DNA of 64,000 bases from Rhizobium metallidurans (GTDB lineage Bacteria > Pseudomonadota > Alphaproteobacteria > Rhizobiales > Rhizobiaceae): assembly GCF_014196505.1 (NCBI RefSeq), contig NZ_JACIDW010000006.1, positions 62,001-126,000 on the forward strand, written 5' to 3'. Under the pieces are notes generated by a model. The model saw only the letters and a program-made list of their open reading frames with translations. It searched no databases and was not told the DNA's origin. The translations under genes were made by a program, and so were the position numbers. Positions 53,473 through 62,546 of this stretch are shown in pieces. Each line of letters begins with the position of its first letter. Positions within the stretch are counted from its first letter, which is position 1.

Positions 53473-53949
53473 ATGGCAACCACCTCCCAGGAAGCGCAGT
53501 TCGTCACCTTCAGCCTCGGCGAGGAAATCTTCGCCGTGCCTGTGGAGGTGGTCCGCGAGATCCTCGACTATGCCGAGGCCTTCAAGATCCCCAATGGTCC
53601 CGACTATCTCCTTGGCCTGCGCGACGTGCGCGGCCAGGGCGTCCCGACCATCGATCTCAGGCTGAAGCTCGGCATGTCGAAGACAGTTCCGACGTCGCAC
53701 ACGCGGGTTCTGGTCCTCGATATCCCGATGGAGAGCCGCGTGCTCACGCTCGGCCTCGTCGCCGACCGGGTCTTCGAGGTCACGCCGTTCCGCCAGGACC
53801 AGATCGAGGCGGCGCCTGACATCGGCGTGCGCTGGCGCTCGGACTACATTTCCGGCGTCGTGCGCCGGGAAACCGGCTTCGTCGTCATCGTCGATCTCGC
53901 GCGGCTTCTGTCGCGCGAGGACGCCTCCGTCCTGCAATCGGCCGCCTGA
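53473..53949 (+). CDS. cheW: CheW coupling protein, second copy
   Basis: The CheW domain has 158 residues from ATG 53473, one base after the stop of the MCP gene. Diagnostic segments are AQFVTFSLGEEIFAVPVEVV, YLLGLRDVRGQGVPTIDLRL, RVLTLGLVADRVFEVTPF and the C-terminal RWRSDYISGVVRRETGFVVI. An open frame further upstream is the same DNA as the MCP tail and is not credible. The LRDVRGQGVP loop departs from the NxRGxxxP of the first copy. Having two CheW proteins in one cluster is common in rhizobial accessory pathways. Confidence 0.95.
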   Translation: MATTSQEAQFVTFSLGEEIFAVPVEVVREILDYAEAFKIPNGPDYLLGLRDVRGQGVPTIDLRLKLGMSKTVPTSHTRVLVLDIPMESRVLTLGLVADRVFEVTPFRQDQIEAAPDIGVRWRSDYISGVVRRETGFVVIVDLARLLSREDASVLQSAA

Positions 53950-53977
53950 GCGCGGCCAAGCTGGAGTATTCTGATCC

Positions 53978-54832
53978 ATGAGCATGGCTGCCGTTGAGGC
54001 CCCGATGGTGGGTGACAGGATCAGCAAGCGGAATTTCGAGAAGCTTGCGCGATTCATCTATGATTACAGCGGCATCAAGATGCCGCCGACGAAGCTGACG
54101 ATGCTCGAGGGCCGGCTCCGCCGCCGGCTGCGGGCGACGCAGCACGCGACCTTCGACGACTACTGCGACTTCCTGTTTCACGACGACGGGCTGGAGCAGG
54201 AGACGGTCTATCTGATCGACGCGGTGACGACCAACAAGACCGACTTCTTCCGTGAGGCGCGCCACTTCGAATACATGCAGCAGGTGGCGCTTCCGGCGCT
54301 CGTGTCGAGCGGCGTCCGCACGATCCGCACCTGGAGCTCGGCCTGCTCGACCGGGGCCGAGCCCTATACGATGGCCATGGTGCTCGAAGAGTTCGTCGCC
54401 GACCGGCGCGACCTCAACTACAGCATCCTCGCGACCGATCTCAGCACCGACGTGCTGGCCACGGCGCGGCGCGGCATCTATGCCGAGGACATGGTGCATC
54501 CCGTGCCGCGCGAGCTGCAGCGCAAATACGTGATGGTCGCCAAGCAGCAGAACCGCCGCGAGGTCAGGATCTCGGCCGAGCTGCGCAGCCGCGTCGGCTT
54601 CGCCCGCATGAACCTGATGGACGAGAACTATCCCGTGGGCGAGGGGATGCACATGATCTTCTGCCGCAACGTGCTGATTTACTTCGACAAGCCGACGCAA
54701 TCGGGCGTGTTGAAGCGTCTGTGCGCGCGGCTTCTGCCTGGCGGCTACATGTTCATCGGCCACTCCGAATCCATCACCGGTATCGACCTGCCCCTGAAGC
54801 AGGTTTCCAACACCGTGTTCCAGCGCATCTAG
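53978..54832 (+). CDS. cheR: Chemoreceptor methyltransferase CheR
   Basis: The 284-residue enzyme methylates receptor glutamates with SAM. The N-terminal helical domain (ISKRNFEKLARFIYDYSGIK, then MLEGRLRRRLRATQHATFDD) precedes the SAM-binding domain. That domain has RTWSSACSTGAEPYTMAMVL, YSILATDLSTDVLATARRGI, MIFCRNVLIYFDK and LLPGGYMFIGHSESI. All SAM-contact motifs are present. It begins 29 bases after cheW and is followed after 12 bases by cheB, so the two adaptation enzymes are made together. Confidence 0.96.
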   Translation: MSMAAVEAPMVGDRISKRNFEKLARFIYDYSGIKMPPTKLTMLEGRLRRRLRATQHATFDDYCDFLFHDDGLEQETVYLIDAVTTNKTDFFREARHFEYMQQVALPALVSSGVRTIRTWSSACSTGAEPYTMAMVLEEFVADRRDLNYSILATDLSTDVLATARRGIYAEDMVHPVPRELQRKYVMVAKQQNRREVRISAELRSRVGFARMNLMDENYPVGEGMHMIFCRNVLIYFDKPTQSGVLKRLCARLLPGGYMFIGHSESITGIDLPLKQVSNTVFQRI

Positions 54833-54844
54833 GTCAAAGAGCAT

Positions 54845-55939
54845 ATGGGCAAGAAGATCCGCGTTCTCGTCATCGACGATTCCGCAAGCGTCCGCCAGAC
54901 GCTCGTTCGCGTCCTGCAGGAAGATCCCGATATCGAGATCATGGGGGTGGCGACAGATCCCTTCATGGCGGCGAAGAAGATTCAGGAAGAGATTCCCGAT
55001 GTCATCACGCTCGATGTCGAGATGCCGCGCATGGATGGCATCACCTTCCTGCGCAAGCTGATGTCGCAGCGGCCGATCCCCGTCGTCATGTGCTCGTCGC
55101 TGACGGAGGCGGGGTCGGAAACGCTGATGCAGGCGCTGGAGGCGGGCGCCGTCGACGTCATCCTGAAATCGAAGATCGGCGCTGCCGACGGTCTGGCCGA
55201 CGATGCGGTCCGCATCCGCGAGGCTGTGAAGAGCGCTTCGCATGCGCGTCTCGGCAATGTCAGGCGTAACGTTAACAGCCTGCGGCCCGGCGCGCCGATG
55301 CCGGCGCAGAAGCTGACGGCGGATGCAATGCTGCCGCCGCCGACGGGCAAGGCGATGGCGAAGACGACCGAGATGGTGGTCTGCGTCGGCGCGTCGACCG
55401 GTGGAACGGAGGCGCTGCGCGAGTTTCTGGAGGCGCTGCCGGCCAATGCGCCCGGCATCGTCATCGTCCAGCACATGCCGGAGAAATTCACCGCGGCCTT
55501 CGCCAAACGGCTGAACAGCCTGTGCGAGGTCGAGGTCAAGGAGGCCGTCGATGGCGATCCCGTGCTGCGCGGCCATGTGCTGATCGCGCCCGGCGACAGC
55601 CACATGCTGCTCGAGCGGCGCGGCGCGCGCTATCACGTGGCTGTCAAGAGCGGGCCGCTGGTCTCGCGCCACCGGCCTTCGGTCGATGTGCTGTTCCGCT
55701 CGGCGGCGCGCTCGGCAGGGTCCAACGCCATGGGCATCATCATGACCGGCATGGGCGACGACGGCGCAAGAGGCATGCTGGAGATGCACCAGGCCGGCGC
55801 CTACACGGTGGCGCAGGACGAAGCGACCTCCGTCGTGTTCGGCATGCCGAAGGAGGCGATCGCCAAGGGCGGCGTGGACCGCATCCTGCCGCTCGAGCAG
55901 ATTGCCCGCGAGGTCCTGATCACGCAGCAGAAGTTCTGA
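54845..55939 (+). CDS. cheB: Chemotaxis response regulator and methylesterase CheB
   Basis: The 364-residue protein has an N-terminal receiver domain with phosphoacceptor D57 ([17 protein letters not shown]), a linker and a C-terminal methylesterase. The catalytic serine is in [16 protein letters not shown], the histidine in [18 protein letters not shown], and the aspartate in [17 protein letters not shown]. It demethylates receptors and may deamidate them, a task CheB has in clusters without cheD. It is the last gene of the cluster. The next gene, suhB, starts about 207 bases downstream with its own leader. Confidence 0.96.
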   Translation: MGKKIRVLVIDDSASVRQTLVRVLQEDPDIEIMGVATDPFMAAKKIQEEIPDVITLDVEMPRMDGITFLRKLMSQRPIPVVMCSSLTEAGSETLMQALEAGAVDVILKSKIGAADGLADDAVRIREAVKSASHARLGNVRRNVNSLRPGAPMPAQKLTADAMLPPPTGKAMAKTTEMVVCVGASTGGTEALREFLEALPANAPGIVIVQHMPEKFTAAFAKRLNSLCEVEVKEAVDGDPVLRGHVLIAPGDSHMLLERRGARYHVAVKSGPLVSRHRPSVDVLFRSAARSAGSNAMGIIMTGMGDDGARGMLEMHQAGAYTVAQDEATSVVFGMPKEAIAKGGVDRILPLEQIAREVLITQQKF

Positions 55940-56146
55940 GGCGAGGGCGTTCGCCTGATATCCGCGACCGCGGTGTTGCCCGTTGCCCGGCAAACGATCC
56001 GCCCGACGTTCGGCGGCGCTCTTGAAATTTCCCCGATTTTGTGGTCTTGAAGCCGCCAATCTTATAAAGCGCAGCTTCTACCGGCGATCAGGGACCATCC
56101 CCGCCCTGACAACGCGCATCTATTTAGCCCAAGGAAAACCGCCCAC

Positions 56147-56947
56147 ATGGCCCGTTCAGCTCTTCTCAATGTCATGGTTCAGGCTGCCCTCAAGGCAGGA
56201 AAATCGCTGGGGCGTGATTTCGGCGAAGTGCAGAACCTGCAGGTTTCGGTCAAGGGACCGGGCGACTTCGTCTCGTCGGCCGACCGCAAGGCCGAGAAGA
56301 TCGTGCGCGAAGAGCTGCTGAAGGCACGCCCGACCTATGGCTTCCTCGGCGAGGAAGGCGAAGAGATCAAGGGCACCGACGGCGCGCATCGCTGGATCGT
56401 CGATCCGCTCGACGGCACCACCAACTTCCTGCACGGCATTCCGATGTTCGCGGTCTCGATCGCGCTCGAGCGCAACAACGAGATCGTCGCCGGCGTCATC
56501 TTCAACCCGGCGACCGACGAGCTCTACACCACCGAGCGTGGCGGCGGCGCCTTCCTCAACGATCGCCGCCTGCGCGTCGGCGCGCGCCGCTTGCTGTCGG
56601 ATTCGGTTGTCGCCTGCGGCGTTCCGCATCTCGGCCGTGGCAACCACGGCAAGTTCCTCGTCGAACTCCGACACGTCATGGGCGAAGTCGCCGGTGTGCG
56701 CCGCATGGGCTCGGCCTCGCTCGACCTCGCTTACGTCGCGGCCGGCCGTTTCGACGGCTTCTGGGAAACCGGCCTTTCGGCCTGGGACATCGCGGCCGGC
56801 ATCCTGCTCATCCGCGAAGCCGGCGGCTATGTCAGCGACTTTGATGGCGGCAACGCGATTATCGAGACCGGCAGCGTCGTGGCTGGCAACGAGTACATCC
56901 AGAAGGCGCTGATGGAGGTTGCCAAACGCCCGGTGCCCAGCCGGTAA
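56147..56947 (+). CDS. suhB: Inositol monophosphatase family protein
   Basis: A 266-residue magnesium-dependent phosphatase. The metal-binding motifs are present: FLGEEGEEIKG, then WIVDPLDGTTNFLHGIP, and the C-terminal GLSAWDIAAGILLIREAGG. These give the two Asp/Glu sites of the family. The best substrate is myo-inositol-1-phosphate, but E. coli SuhB also acts in rRNA antitermination. The ATG 56147 follows AAGGAAAA. It is monocistronic or leads into the downstream MotA/ExbB gene, with a gap of about 100 bases. Confidence 0.94.
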   Translation: MARSALLNVMVQAALKAGKSLGRDFGEVQNLQVSVKGPGDFVSSADRKAEKIVREELLKARPTYGFLGEEGEEIKGTDGAHRWIVDPLDGTTNFLHGIPMFAVSIALERNNEIVAGVIFNPATDELYTTERGGGAFLNDRRLRVGARRLLSDSVVACGVPHLGRGNHGKFLVELRHVMGEVAGVRRMGSASLDLAYVAAGRFDGFWETGLSAWDIAAGILLIREAGGYVSDFDGGNAIIETGSVVAGNEYIQKALMEVAKRPVPSR

Positions 56948-57047
56948 GTCTTTGTTATAAAGACAGGCTTTTTCGTTCGGCATACTTCAATTCGGCACAA
57001 TGATGATCTAGTCTCCGGCTGTGATGAAGCCGGAGGCTGCGGAATCT

Positions 57048-58139
57048 ATGGAAAATGTGAGTGTGGCGGAGTTCGGCTCGACCGAAAAAACCACGGGAAA
57101 TTACAGCTATAAGCTATCCAGCCCGATGCCCTTTCTGTGGACGATGGTGCTGTTCCTCGTCATCGTCGGGTTCATCGTGTCCATCCTGTTCAGGCAGGCG
57201 CAGACGGCCTTCATGCACAATCCGGGGCTGAACGGCCTCATTCTCGGCGTTCTCGGCATCGGCGTCATCCTGGTGTTCAGCCATGTGCTGTCGCTCAGGC
57301 CCGAGGTGCGCTGGTTCAATTCGTTCCGCGCCGCCGGCAGCGCCGACAAGGTGAACCGCAACCCGAAGCTGCTGGCGCCGATGCGCACGCTGATCGGCAG
57401 CCGCAATGCGTCGGCGAGCGGCATCTCGACCACGGCTTTCCGCTCCATCCTCGATTCGATCGCCAACCGTCTCGACGAATCCCGCGACGTCTCGCGCTAT
57501 CTCATCGGCCTGCTGGTCTTCCTCGGCCTGCTCGGCACTTTCTGGGGCCTCATCGGCACGATCGGCTCGATCAGCTCAGTCATCCAGTCTCTCGATGCCG
57601 GCACCAGCGGGTCTTCCGACGTGCTGACCTCGCTGAAAGAGGGGCTGTCGCAGCCGCTTTCCGGCATGGGGCAGGCGTTCTCGTCTTCGCTGCTCGGTCT
57701 CTCGGGCTCGCTCATCCTCGGCTTTCTCGACCTGCAGGCCGGTCGCGCGCAGAACCGCTTCTATACCGAGCTGGAAAACTGGCTGTCGTCGGTGACCGAT
57801 GTCGGCTCCGATCTCGCGGCACCCGTGATCGACACCAAGGGCGGTGTTTCGCCCGAAGAGATTCGCGCGCTGTCGGAATATATGCAGAAGGTCTCGGAAG
57901 AGGGTGGTGGCAGCCAGCGCTCGGTCGCGGCCATGGCCAATCTCGCCGAGGGCATCCAGGGGCTGGTCAAGAATATGCGCAACGAGCAGCAGATGCTGCG
58001 CGACTGGATCGAGGCGCAGCAGGACGAGGCGAAGGCCATGCGCCGCACGCTCGACCGGCTGGCCGAACGGATCGGCGCGCAGGAAAAGCACGCCGAGCGC
58101 CCGCGCATGCCGCAGACCGAAAAGAGCGAGGGCAAGTAA
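57048..58139 (+). CDS. MotA/TolQ/ExbB-family proton-channel-like protein
   Basis: A 363-residue membrane protein with four helices: MPFLWTMVLFLVIVGFIVSI, GLILGVLGIGVILVFSHVLS, LIGLLVFLGLLGTFWGLIGT and the region SSSLLGLSGSLILGFLDLQA. The last two match the MotA/TolQ/ExbB core. A charged C-terminal tail of about 110 residues with helical character follows (IQGLVKNMRNEQQMLRDWIE). The ATG at 57048 is used because GGAGG lies about 11 bases upstream; GTG 57021 and ATG 57024 are alternatives. It is followed after 3 bases by an OmpA/MotB-like gene. It is neither a typical MotA nor a TolQ, and its function is unassigned. Confidence 0.88.
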   Translation: MENVSVAEFGSTEKTTGNYSYKLSSPMPFLWTMVLFLVIVGFIVSILFRQAQTAFMHNPGLNGLILGVLGIGVILVFSHVLSLRPEVRWFNSFRAAGSADKVNRNPKLLAPMRTLIGSRNASASGISTTAFRSILDSIANRLDESRDVSRYLIGLLVFLGLLGTFWGLIGTIGSISSVIQSLDAGTSGSSDVLTSLKEGLSQPLSGMGQAFSSSLLGLSGSLILGFLDLQAGRAQNRFYTELENWLSSVTDVGSDLAAPVIDTKGGVSPEEIRALSEYMQKVSEEGGGSQRSVAAMANLAEGIQGLVKNMRNEQQMLRDWIEAQQDEAKAMRRTLDRLAERIGAQEKHAERPRMPQTEKSEGK

Positions 58140-58142
58140 GCC

Positions 58143-59174
58143 ATGGCTCTTGCCCGCAACCGTCGCCGCGAACGCACGGTCGACTACTGGCCCGGATTCG
58201 TCGACGCGCTATCGACGCTTTTGATCGCGGTGATGTTCCTGCTGACGGTGTTCGTCGTCGGACAGTTCATTCTCAGCCGCGAGATATCCGGCCGCGACGA
58301 GGTTATGAGCCGGCTGAACAGCCAGATCAACGAGCTGACGCAGCTGCTCGCGCTCGAAAAGGGCAGCAAGCAGGATCTGGAGGACAGCGTCGCCAACCTG
58401 CAGGCGTCGCTGGCCAACGCCGAGGGCGAGCGCTCGCGGCTGCAGGCACTGCTTTCGGCTGGCTCCGGCGGCCAGGACGCCGCGCAGCAGCGGATCGGCT
58501 CGCTGACCAAGGAACTCGACGAGCAGAAGGAGATGAGCGACCGTGCGATGAGCCAGGTCGAGCTGCTGAACCAGCAGATCGCGGCGCTGCGCAACCAGAT
58601 CGCGGCGGTCGAATCGGCGCTGCAGGCTTCCGAGCAGAAGGACCAGCAGTCGCAGACGAAGATCGCCGATCTCGGCCGCCGTCTCAACGTGGCGCTTGCC
58701 GCGCGTGTGCAGGAACTCAACCGCTACCGCTCGGACTTCTTCGGCCGGCTGCGCGAGATCCTGTCGGACCGAGAGAACATCCGCATCGTCGGCGACCGTT
58801 TCGTGTTCCAGTCGGAAGTGCTGTTCCCCTCCGGCGGCGCCGATCTCAATCCCGAAGGGCAGGCGGAGATGGCCAAGCTCGCAACCGCGCTGCTCGACGT
58901 CGCCAAGGAGATTCCGCCCGAGATCAACTGGGTGCTGCGCGTCGACGGCCACACCGACAACGTACCACTCGCCGGCACCGGCCGCTTCGCCGATAACTGG
59001 CAGCTGTCTTCGGCGCGCGCCATTTCGGTGGTCAAGTTCCTGATCGCGCAGGGCGTGCCGGCGGACAGGCTGGTGGCGGCAGGCTTCGGCGAATATCAGC
59101 CGATCACGCCTGGCTATACGCCGGAAGCGCGCGCGACCAACCGACGGATCGAGCTGAAGCTGACGGAGAAGTGA
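58143..59174 (+). CDS. OmpA/MotB-domain protein with long coiled coil
   Basis: A 343-residue protein. One membrane helix at about residues 22-43 (ALSTLLIAVMFLLTVFVVGQ) is preceded by VDYWPGFVD, whose D21 occupies the position of the proton-carrying aspartate of MotB. A coiled coil of about 150 residues follows (QINELTQLLALEKGSKQDLE and later IAALRNQIAAVESALQASEQ). An OmpA/MotB peptidoglycan-binding domain ends the protein (WVLRVDGHTDNVPLAGTGRF, then RATNRRIELKLTEK). With the channel-like protein 3 bases upstream it should form a wall-anchored, ion-driven unit. No flagellar or Tol genes are adjacent. Confidence 0.9.
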   Translation: MALARNRRRERTVDYWPGFVDALSTLLIAVMFLLTVFVVGQFILSREISGRDEVMSRLNSQINELTQLLALEKGSKQDLEDSVANLQASLANAEGERSRLQALLSAGSGGQDAAQQRIGSLTKELDEQKEMSDRAMSQVELLNQQIAALRNQIAAVESALQASEQKDQQSQTKIADLGRRLNVALAARVQELNRYRSDFFGRLREILSDRENIRIVGDRFVFQSEVLFPSGGADLNPEGQAEMAKLATALLDVAKEIPPEINWVLRVDGHTDNVPLAGTGRFADNWQLSSARAISVVKFLIAQGVPADRLVAAGFGEYQPITPGYTPEARATNRRIELKLTEK

Positions 59175-59299
59175 CGCGGGTAGGCAGGTTGCGGAAGGTA
59201 GCTTGCCGAACTCCGCCGGAGCGATCGCCGCGCATAAGCGATCAAACGGAAGCGCGGAAGGAAAAAGGCGGCGCCCTGGGGTGCCGCCTCTTTGATGTG

Positions 59300-59491
59300 T
59301 CAGGCGTCTGCCGCCTTGGTGGTGTCGTCGATGACGGCGCCGGGAGCGTTCTTCTTGATGGATTCGATGGCGTTCAACGCCGACGCCTTGGCCTTGTAGC
59401 CTTCGGAGCCGAACATCGCCTCGCCGTTCGATGCCTTGAAACGGAAACGAAATTCGCCTGCCTTGTCCTTATAAACTTCGAACTTATACAT
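59300..59491 (-). CDS. DUF1508 (YegP-like) small protein
   Basis: A 63-residue single DUF1508 domain: KFEVYKDKAGEFRFRFKASN, then GEAMFGSEGYKAKASALNAI. The E. coli YegP protein has two such repeats; this is the one-repeat form. It is a monocistronic gene convergent with the OmpA-domain gene. Function in the family is not known. Confidence 0.92.
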   Translation of the reverse strand: MYKFEVYKDKAGEFRFRFKASNGEAMFGSEGYKAKASALNAIESIKKNAPGAVIDDTTKAADA

Positions 59492-59626
59492 CGATTGTCT
59501 CCCGGAATCAGGATGTTGTTTACATCTGCAAGCGCAGCCTAAAACAAAAAATCCAACTATTCCATCGAGATGTTTGGGCGGGCTTTCGATCTCGCCGCGC
59601 CGCTTGCCGGTCGCCGGCCCGTTGGG

Positions 59627-60070
59627 TCACGGCTTGAAAAATGAAAATGCCGACGAGAATTTGTTGACGATGTAGGGGGCGAAAAGCACGATGCCGGAAT
59701 AGAAGAAGCTCGAGCCCTTGGACATGTCGGGAATATCCTCGCCATCGGCGAAGCGGCGAAGGCAGGCAAGCCCGAAGCCGACATAGAGCATGAGGATCGC
59801 CACCGTTCCGATCATGGCGATGAAGCGGCTGGAGCTTGCTTTCATCAAAGTCATGGTGATCGGCGCCTGACCGGGAGGCAATGGCTTGCCGACGGCATCG
59901 ACAGGGTTTCCATCCGCATCGGTCTTGGTCAGCGGCACCTCTTCCGAGAGCGCGTCGGTGAGCGACCAGCTCTTGGCATCACGCAACGAGCGATAGCACA
60001 GCATCATCGATATGATGACGCCGAAGGCGACGACGACCACCAGTATTTCGGAAAAGCGGATCGAACTCAT
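59627..60070 (-). CDS. Small integral membrane protein, unknown function
   Basis: The protein has 147 residues from ATG 60070 (a longer in-frame start lies at 60106). It has three hydrophobic segments: FSEILVVVVAFGVIISMML, then FIAMIGTVAILMLYVGFGLA and FFYSGIVLFAPYIVNKFSSA. A polar loop with VPLTKTDADGNPVDAVGKPL connects the first two. No known family motif is visible. It is downstream of nothing obvious on this strand and separate from the ABC exporter by about 150 bases. Confidence 0.7.
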   Translation of the reverse strand: MSSIRFSEILVVVVAFGVIISMMLCYRSLRDAKSWSLTDALSEEVPLTKTDADGNPVDAVGKPLPPGQAPITMTLMKASSSRFIAMIGTVAILMLYVGFGLACLRRFADGEDIPDMSKGSSFFYSGIVLFAPYIVNKFSSAFSFFKP

Positions 60071-60221
60071 CTGACGATATCCCACCATGAGAACGGACGG
60101 TTTCAACGATGTCCGAATGTAATCTATTGGTGTATATTGTCAATGTGCTCGCAAAGGTGGATATTGCGGTTGTATCGGTTGTGGAACGGCGCGGCGCATG
60201 TCCACCCCGGCGTTCCGATGC

Positions 60222-62042
60222 CTACTTCACCGCGGCGAGAAGTTCCTCGGAACCGGCATCGAACTGCAGGCGCGCCAGCTTGGCGTAGATGCCGCCCTGG
60301 CGGACGAGGCTCTGGTGCGTTCCTTCCTCGACGACGCGGCCCTGGTCGAGGACCAGGATGCGGTCGGCCTTGAGCACCGTTGCGAGACGGTGGGCGATGA
60401 TCAGCGTGGTGCGGCCGTCCATGAGGCCGTCGAGGGCACGCTGCACCAGCGTTTCGCTTTCGGCATCGAGCGCCGAGGTGGCTTCGTCGAGCAGCAGGAT
60501 CGGCGCGTTCTTCAGGATCGCGCGGGCAATGGCGATGCGCTGGCGCTGGCCGCCCGACAGCATGATGCCTCGTTCGCCGACCTTGGTGTCGTAGCCCTCC
60601 GCCAGCCTTGCGATGAACTCGTCTGCCTGGGCGGCGGCGGCTGCGGCGCGCACCTCCTCGCGCGTGGCGCTCGGGCGGCCAAAGGCGATGTTGTCGTGGA
60701 TGGAGGCGGCGAAGATGGTCACGTCCTGGGGCACGATGGCGATGCGCTGTCGCAGGCCGCCGGTGTCGGTCGCGCGGGCATCGACGCCATCGATCGTCAC
60801 GGCGCCCTGCTGCGGATCGTAAAAGCGCAGCAGCAGCGAGAAGATCGTGGTCTTGCCGGCGCCCGACGGCCCGACAATGGCGACGGTCTCGCCTGGTTTC
60901 ACCGCGAAGCTCAAGCCATGCAGCGCCGATGTGTCGGGGCGCGAGGGGTAGGCGAAGTGGACATCCGCGAACTCGACGCGGCCGAGGCTCGGGTCGGGCA
61001 GGGCGACGGGCGAGGCCGGCGTCACGATCGGCGATACTTCGTCGAGCAGTTCGGTCAGCCGGTCGGCGGCACCCGCTGCCTGCGACAGCTCGCCCCAGAC
61101 CTCCGAGAGCGCGCCGAGCGAGCCGGCGGCGATAACCGAATAGAGCAGGAACTGGCCGAGCGTGCCGGCCGATAGCGTGCCTTCCAGCACATTGCGCGCG
61201 CCGACCCACAGAACGGCGACGACGCTGCCGAAGATCAGCGTGATGGCGATGCCCGTCAGAAGCGAGCGCGAGCGGATGGCGGCGCGGGCAGCCGTGTAGG
61301 CGGCCTCGACCGCGTTGCCGTAGCGGCTTGTCGCGGCCGTCTCGCCGCCGAAGGCCTGGACCGTGCGGGTGGCGGCGATGGTTTCGTTGGCGAAGGCCGA
61401 GGCCTCGGCCAGCGTGTCCTGCGCCGCGCGCGAGCGCTTGCGCACCGAGCGGCCGAAGGCGACAAGCGGGAAGACGATAAGGGGTATGGCCGACAGCACC
61501 AGGCTGGCGAGCTTCGGCGATGTGACGACCATCATGACGATGGCGCCGAGACACAGAATGATATTGCGCAGGGCCACCGAGGCGGTGGCGCCGACGGCGG
61601 ACTTGATCTGCGTGGTGTCGGCCGTCAGCCGCGACACGATCTCGCCGGACTGGTTGACGTCGAAGAAGGAGGCCGACAGCCGCGTCACATGCGCGAAGAC
61701 GTCGCGGCGAAGGTCGGAGACGATGCGCTCGCCCAGTGTGATCACGAAGAAATAGCGCAGCGCGCTCGCTATGGCGAGAACGACGGCCATGGCCATGAGC
61801 ATAATGAAGTAGCTGTTGATGAAGCGGCCATCGGAGTAGCTGAAACCGTGGTCGATCATGCGGCGCACGGCGAGCGGAAGCGCCAGCGATGTGAGGGCGG
61901 CAAGCGCCAGCGAGAAGAGGGCGCCGGTGACGAGGCCGCGATAGCGCATGACGTAAGGCGTCAATCTGCCAAGAGGCCTCAGAGAACGCGACTTTTTCTT
62001 CTCGGTCTGCATTGCGCCTGCCAATTCAATCTCCAGCGCCAT
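60222..62042 (-). CDS. ABC exporter, fused membrane and ATPase domains
   Basis: The half-transporter has 606 residues from ATG 62042; an ATG at 62012 is another possible start. The membrane domain of six helices includes VTGALFSLALAALTSLALPL, YFIMLMAMAVVLAIASAL and LLTGIAITLIFGSVVAVLWV. The ATPase domain has Walker A (VGPSGAGKTTIFSLLLRF), the Q-loop IVPQDVTIF, the signature LSGGQRQRIAIARA, Walker B (PILLLDEATSALD) and the H-loop IIAHRLATV. It belongs to the lipid/multidrug exporter group (MsbA/BmrA type); the substrate cannot be told. It works as a homodimer by family analogy. Confidence 0.94.
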   Translation of the reverse strand: MALEIELAGAMQTEKKKSRSLRPLGRLTPYVMRYRGLVTGALFSLALAALTSLALPLAVRRMIDHGFSYSDGRFINSYFIMLMAMAVVLAIASALRYFFVITLGERIVSDLRRDVFAHVTRLSASFFDVNQSGEIVSRLTADTTQIKSAVGATASVALRNIILCLGAIVMMVVTSPKLASLVLSAIPLIVFPLVAFGRSVRKRSRAAQDTLAEASAFANETIAATRTVQAFGGETAATSRYGNAVEAAYTAARAAIRSRSLLTGIAITLIFGSVVAVLWVGARNVLEGTLSAGTLGQFLLYSVIAAGSLGALSEVWGELSQAAGAADRLTELLDEVSPIVTPASPVALPDPSLGRVEFADVHFAYPSRPDTSALHGLSFAVKPGETVAIVGPSGAGKTTIFSLLLRFYDPQQGAVTIDGVDARATDTGGLRQRIAIVPQDVTIFAASIHDNIAFGRPSATREEVRAAAAAAQADEFIARLAEGYDTKVGERGIMLSGGQRQRIAIARAILKNAPILLLDEATSALDAESETLVQRALDGLMDGRTTLIIAHRLATVLKADRILVLDQGRVVEEGTHQSLVRQGGIYAKLARLQFDAGSEELLAAVK

Positions 62043-62115
62043 CAACGCCGTGCAACACGGCTCGGGGCTCTTGTTATCCTAGTGGCCTTCATGTATAGGC
62101 ACCGCATCCTAATGG

Positions 62116-62145
62116 GAAGCCGTAGCCAGAAGCGACTGCGGCTTC
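62116..62145 (+). promoter_or_regulatory. Hairpin in the leader of the L31 gene
   Basis: GAAGCCG, a 16-base loop, then CGGCTTC lies about 70 bases upstream of the rpmE start. A short T-rich stretch (ATTTATT) follows. It could be an attenuator or a terminator of an upstream read-through transcript. In E. coli L31 controls its own leader, but no sequence match is claimed. Confidence 0.35.
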
Positions 62146-62214
62146 ATTTATTCAATCGGTCCTCTTGTCGCAACGTGGTGCGTCAAATGGACGTGACATC
62201 GCAGGAAGATTGTT

Positions 62215-62436
62215 ATGAAGGCTGATATCCATCCCGACTACCACACCATCAAGGTGGTCATGACCGACGGCACCGAATACGAAACCCGCTCGACCTGGGG
62301 TTCGGAAGGCGCCGTGATGAACCTCGAAATCGATTCCAAGTCGCACCCGGCCTGGACGGGCGGCAACCAGCAGCTCATGGACCGCGGCGGCCGCGTTTCC
62401 AAGTTCAACAAGCGTTTCGGCGGCCTCGGCCTCTAA
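62215..62436 (+). CDS. rpmE: 50S ribosomal protein L31
   Basis: The 73-residue protein begins [20 protein letters not shown] and ends with [12 protein letters not shown], with [20 protein letters not shown] in the middle. Cysteines are absent, so it is the zinc-free L31 type usual in alphaproteobacteria. It is a single gene with its own terminator, as is normal for rpmE. Confidence 0.97.
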   Translation: MKADIHPDYHTIKVVMTDGTEYETRSTWGSEGAVMNLEIDSKSHPAWTGGNQQLMDRGGRVSKFNKRFGGLGL

Positions 62437-62463
62437 TCGCTGCTGTTGCACTGATTTCGAAGG

Positions 62464-62488
62464 AGCCCTGCGAAAGCGGGGCTTTTTT
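62464..62488 (+). terminator. Rho-independent terminator after the L31 gene
   Basis: AGCCCTGC, loop GAAA, then GCGGGGCT with one mismatch is followed by a run of six T. It starts 28 bases after the stop codon. Confidence 0.92.
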
Positions 62489-62546
62489 GCGTTTGGGATA
62501 TGCTCGATCCGAACGTCTATCGCCGGCTCCCGTGCGGACAACAAAA

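Noticed and set aside
49514..53507. Two frames of over 600 codons on the minus strand opposite the MCP genes
   Set aside because: They mirror each other because the two MCP genes share near-identical DNA, not because they are a repeated gene family.
53885..56059. A 724-codon open frame on the minus strand across cheR, cheB and flanks
   Set aside because: It is a shadow of GC-rich coding DNA. The plus strand carries unmistakable CheR and CheB domains, and the minus frame shows only a His/Arg/Asp-rich sequence without any domain.
57048..59174. Zorya-type anti-phage system (ZorA/ZorB-like pair)
   Set aside because: The pair has the same basic parts, but there is no ZorC/ZorD/ZorE-like helicase or nuclease nearby and the neighbourhood is core genome (suhB, rpmE).
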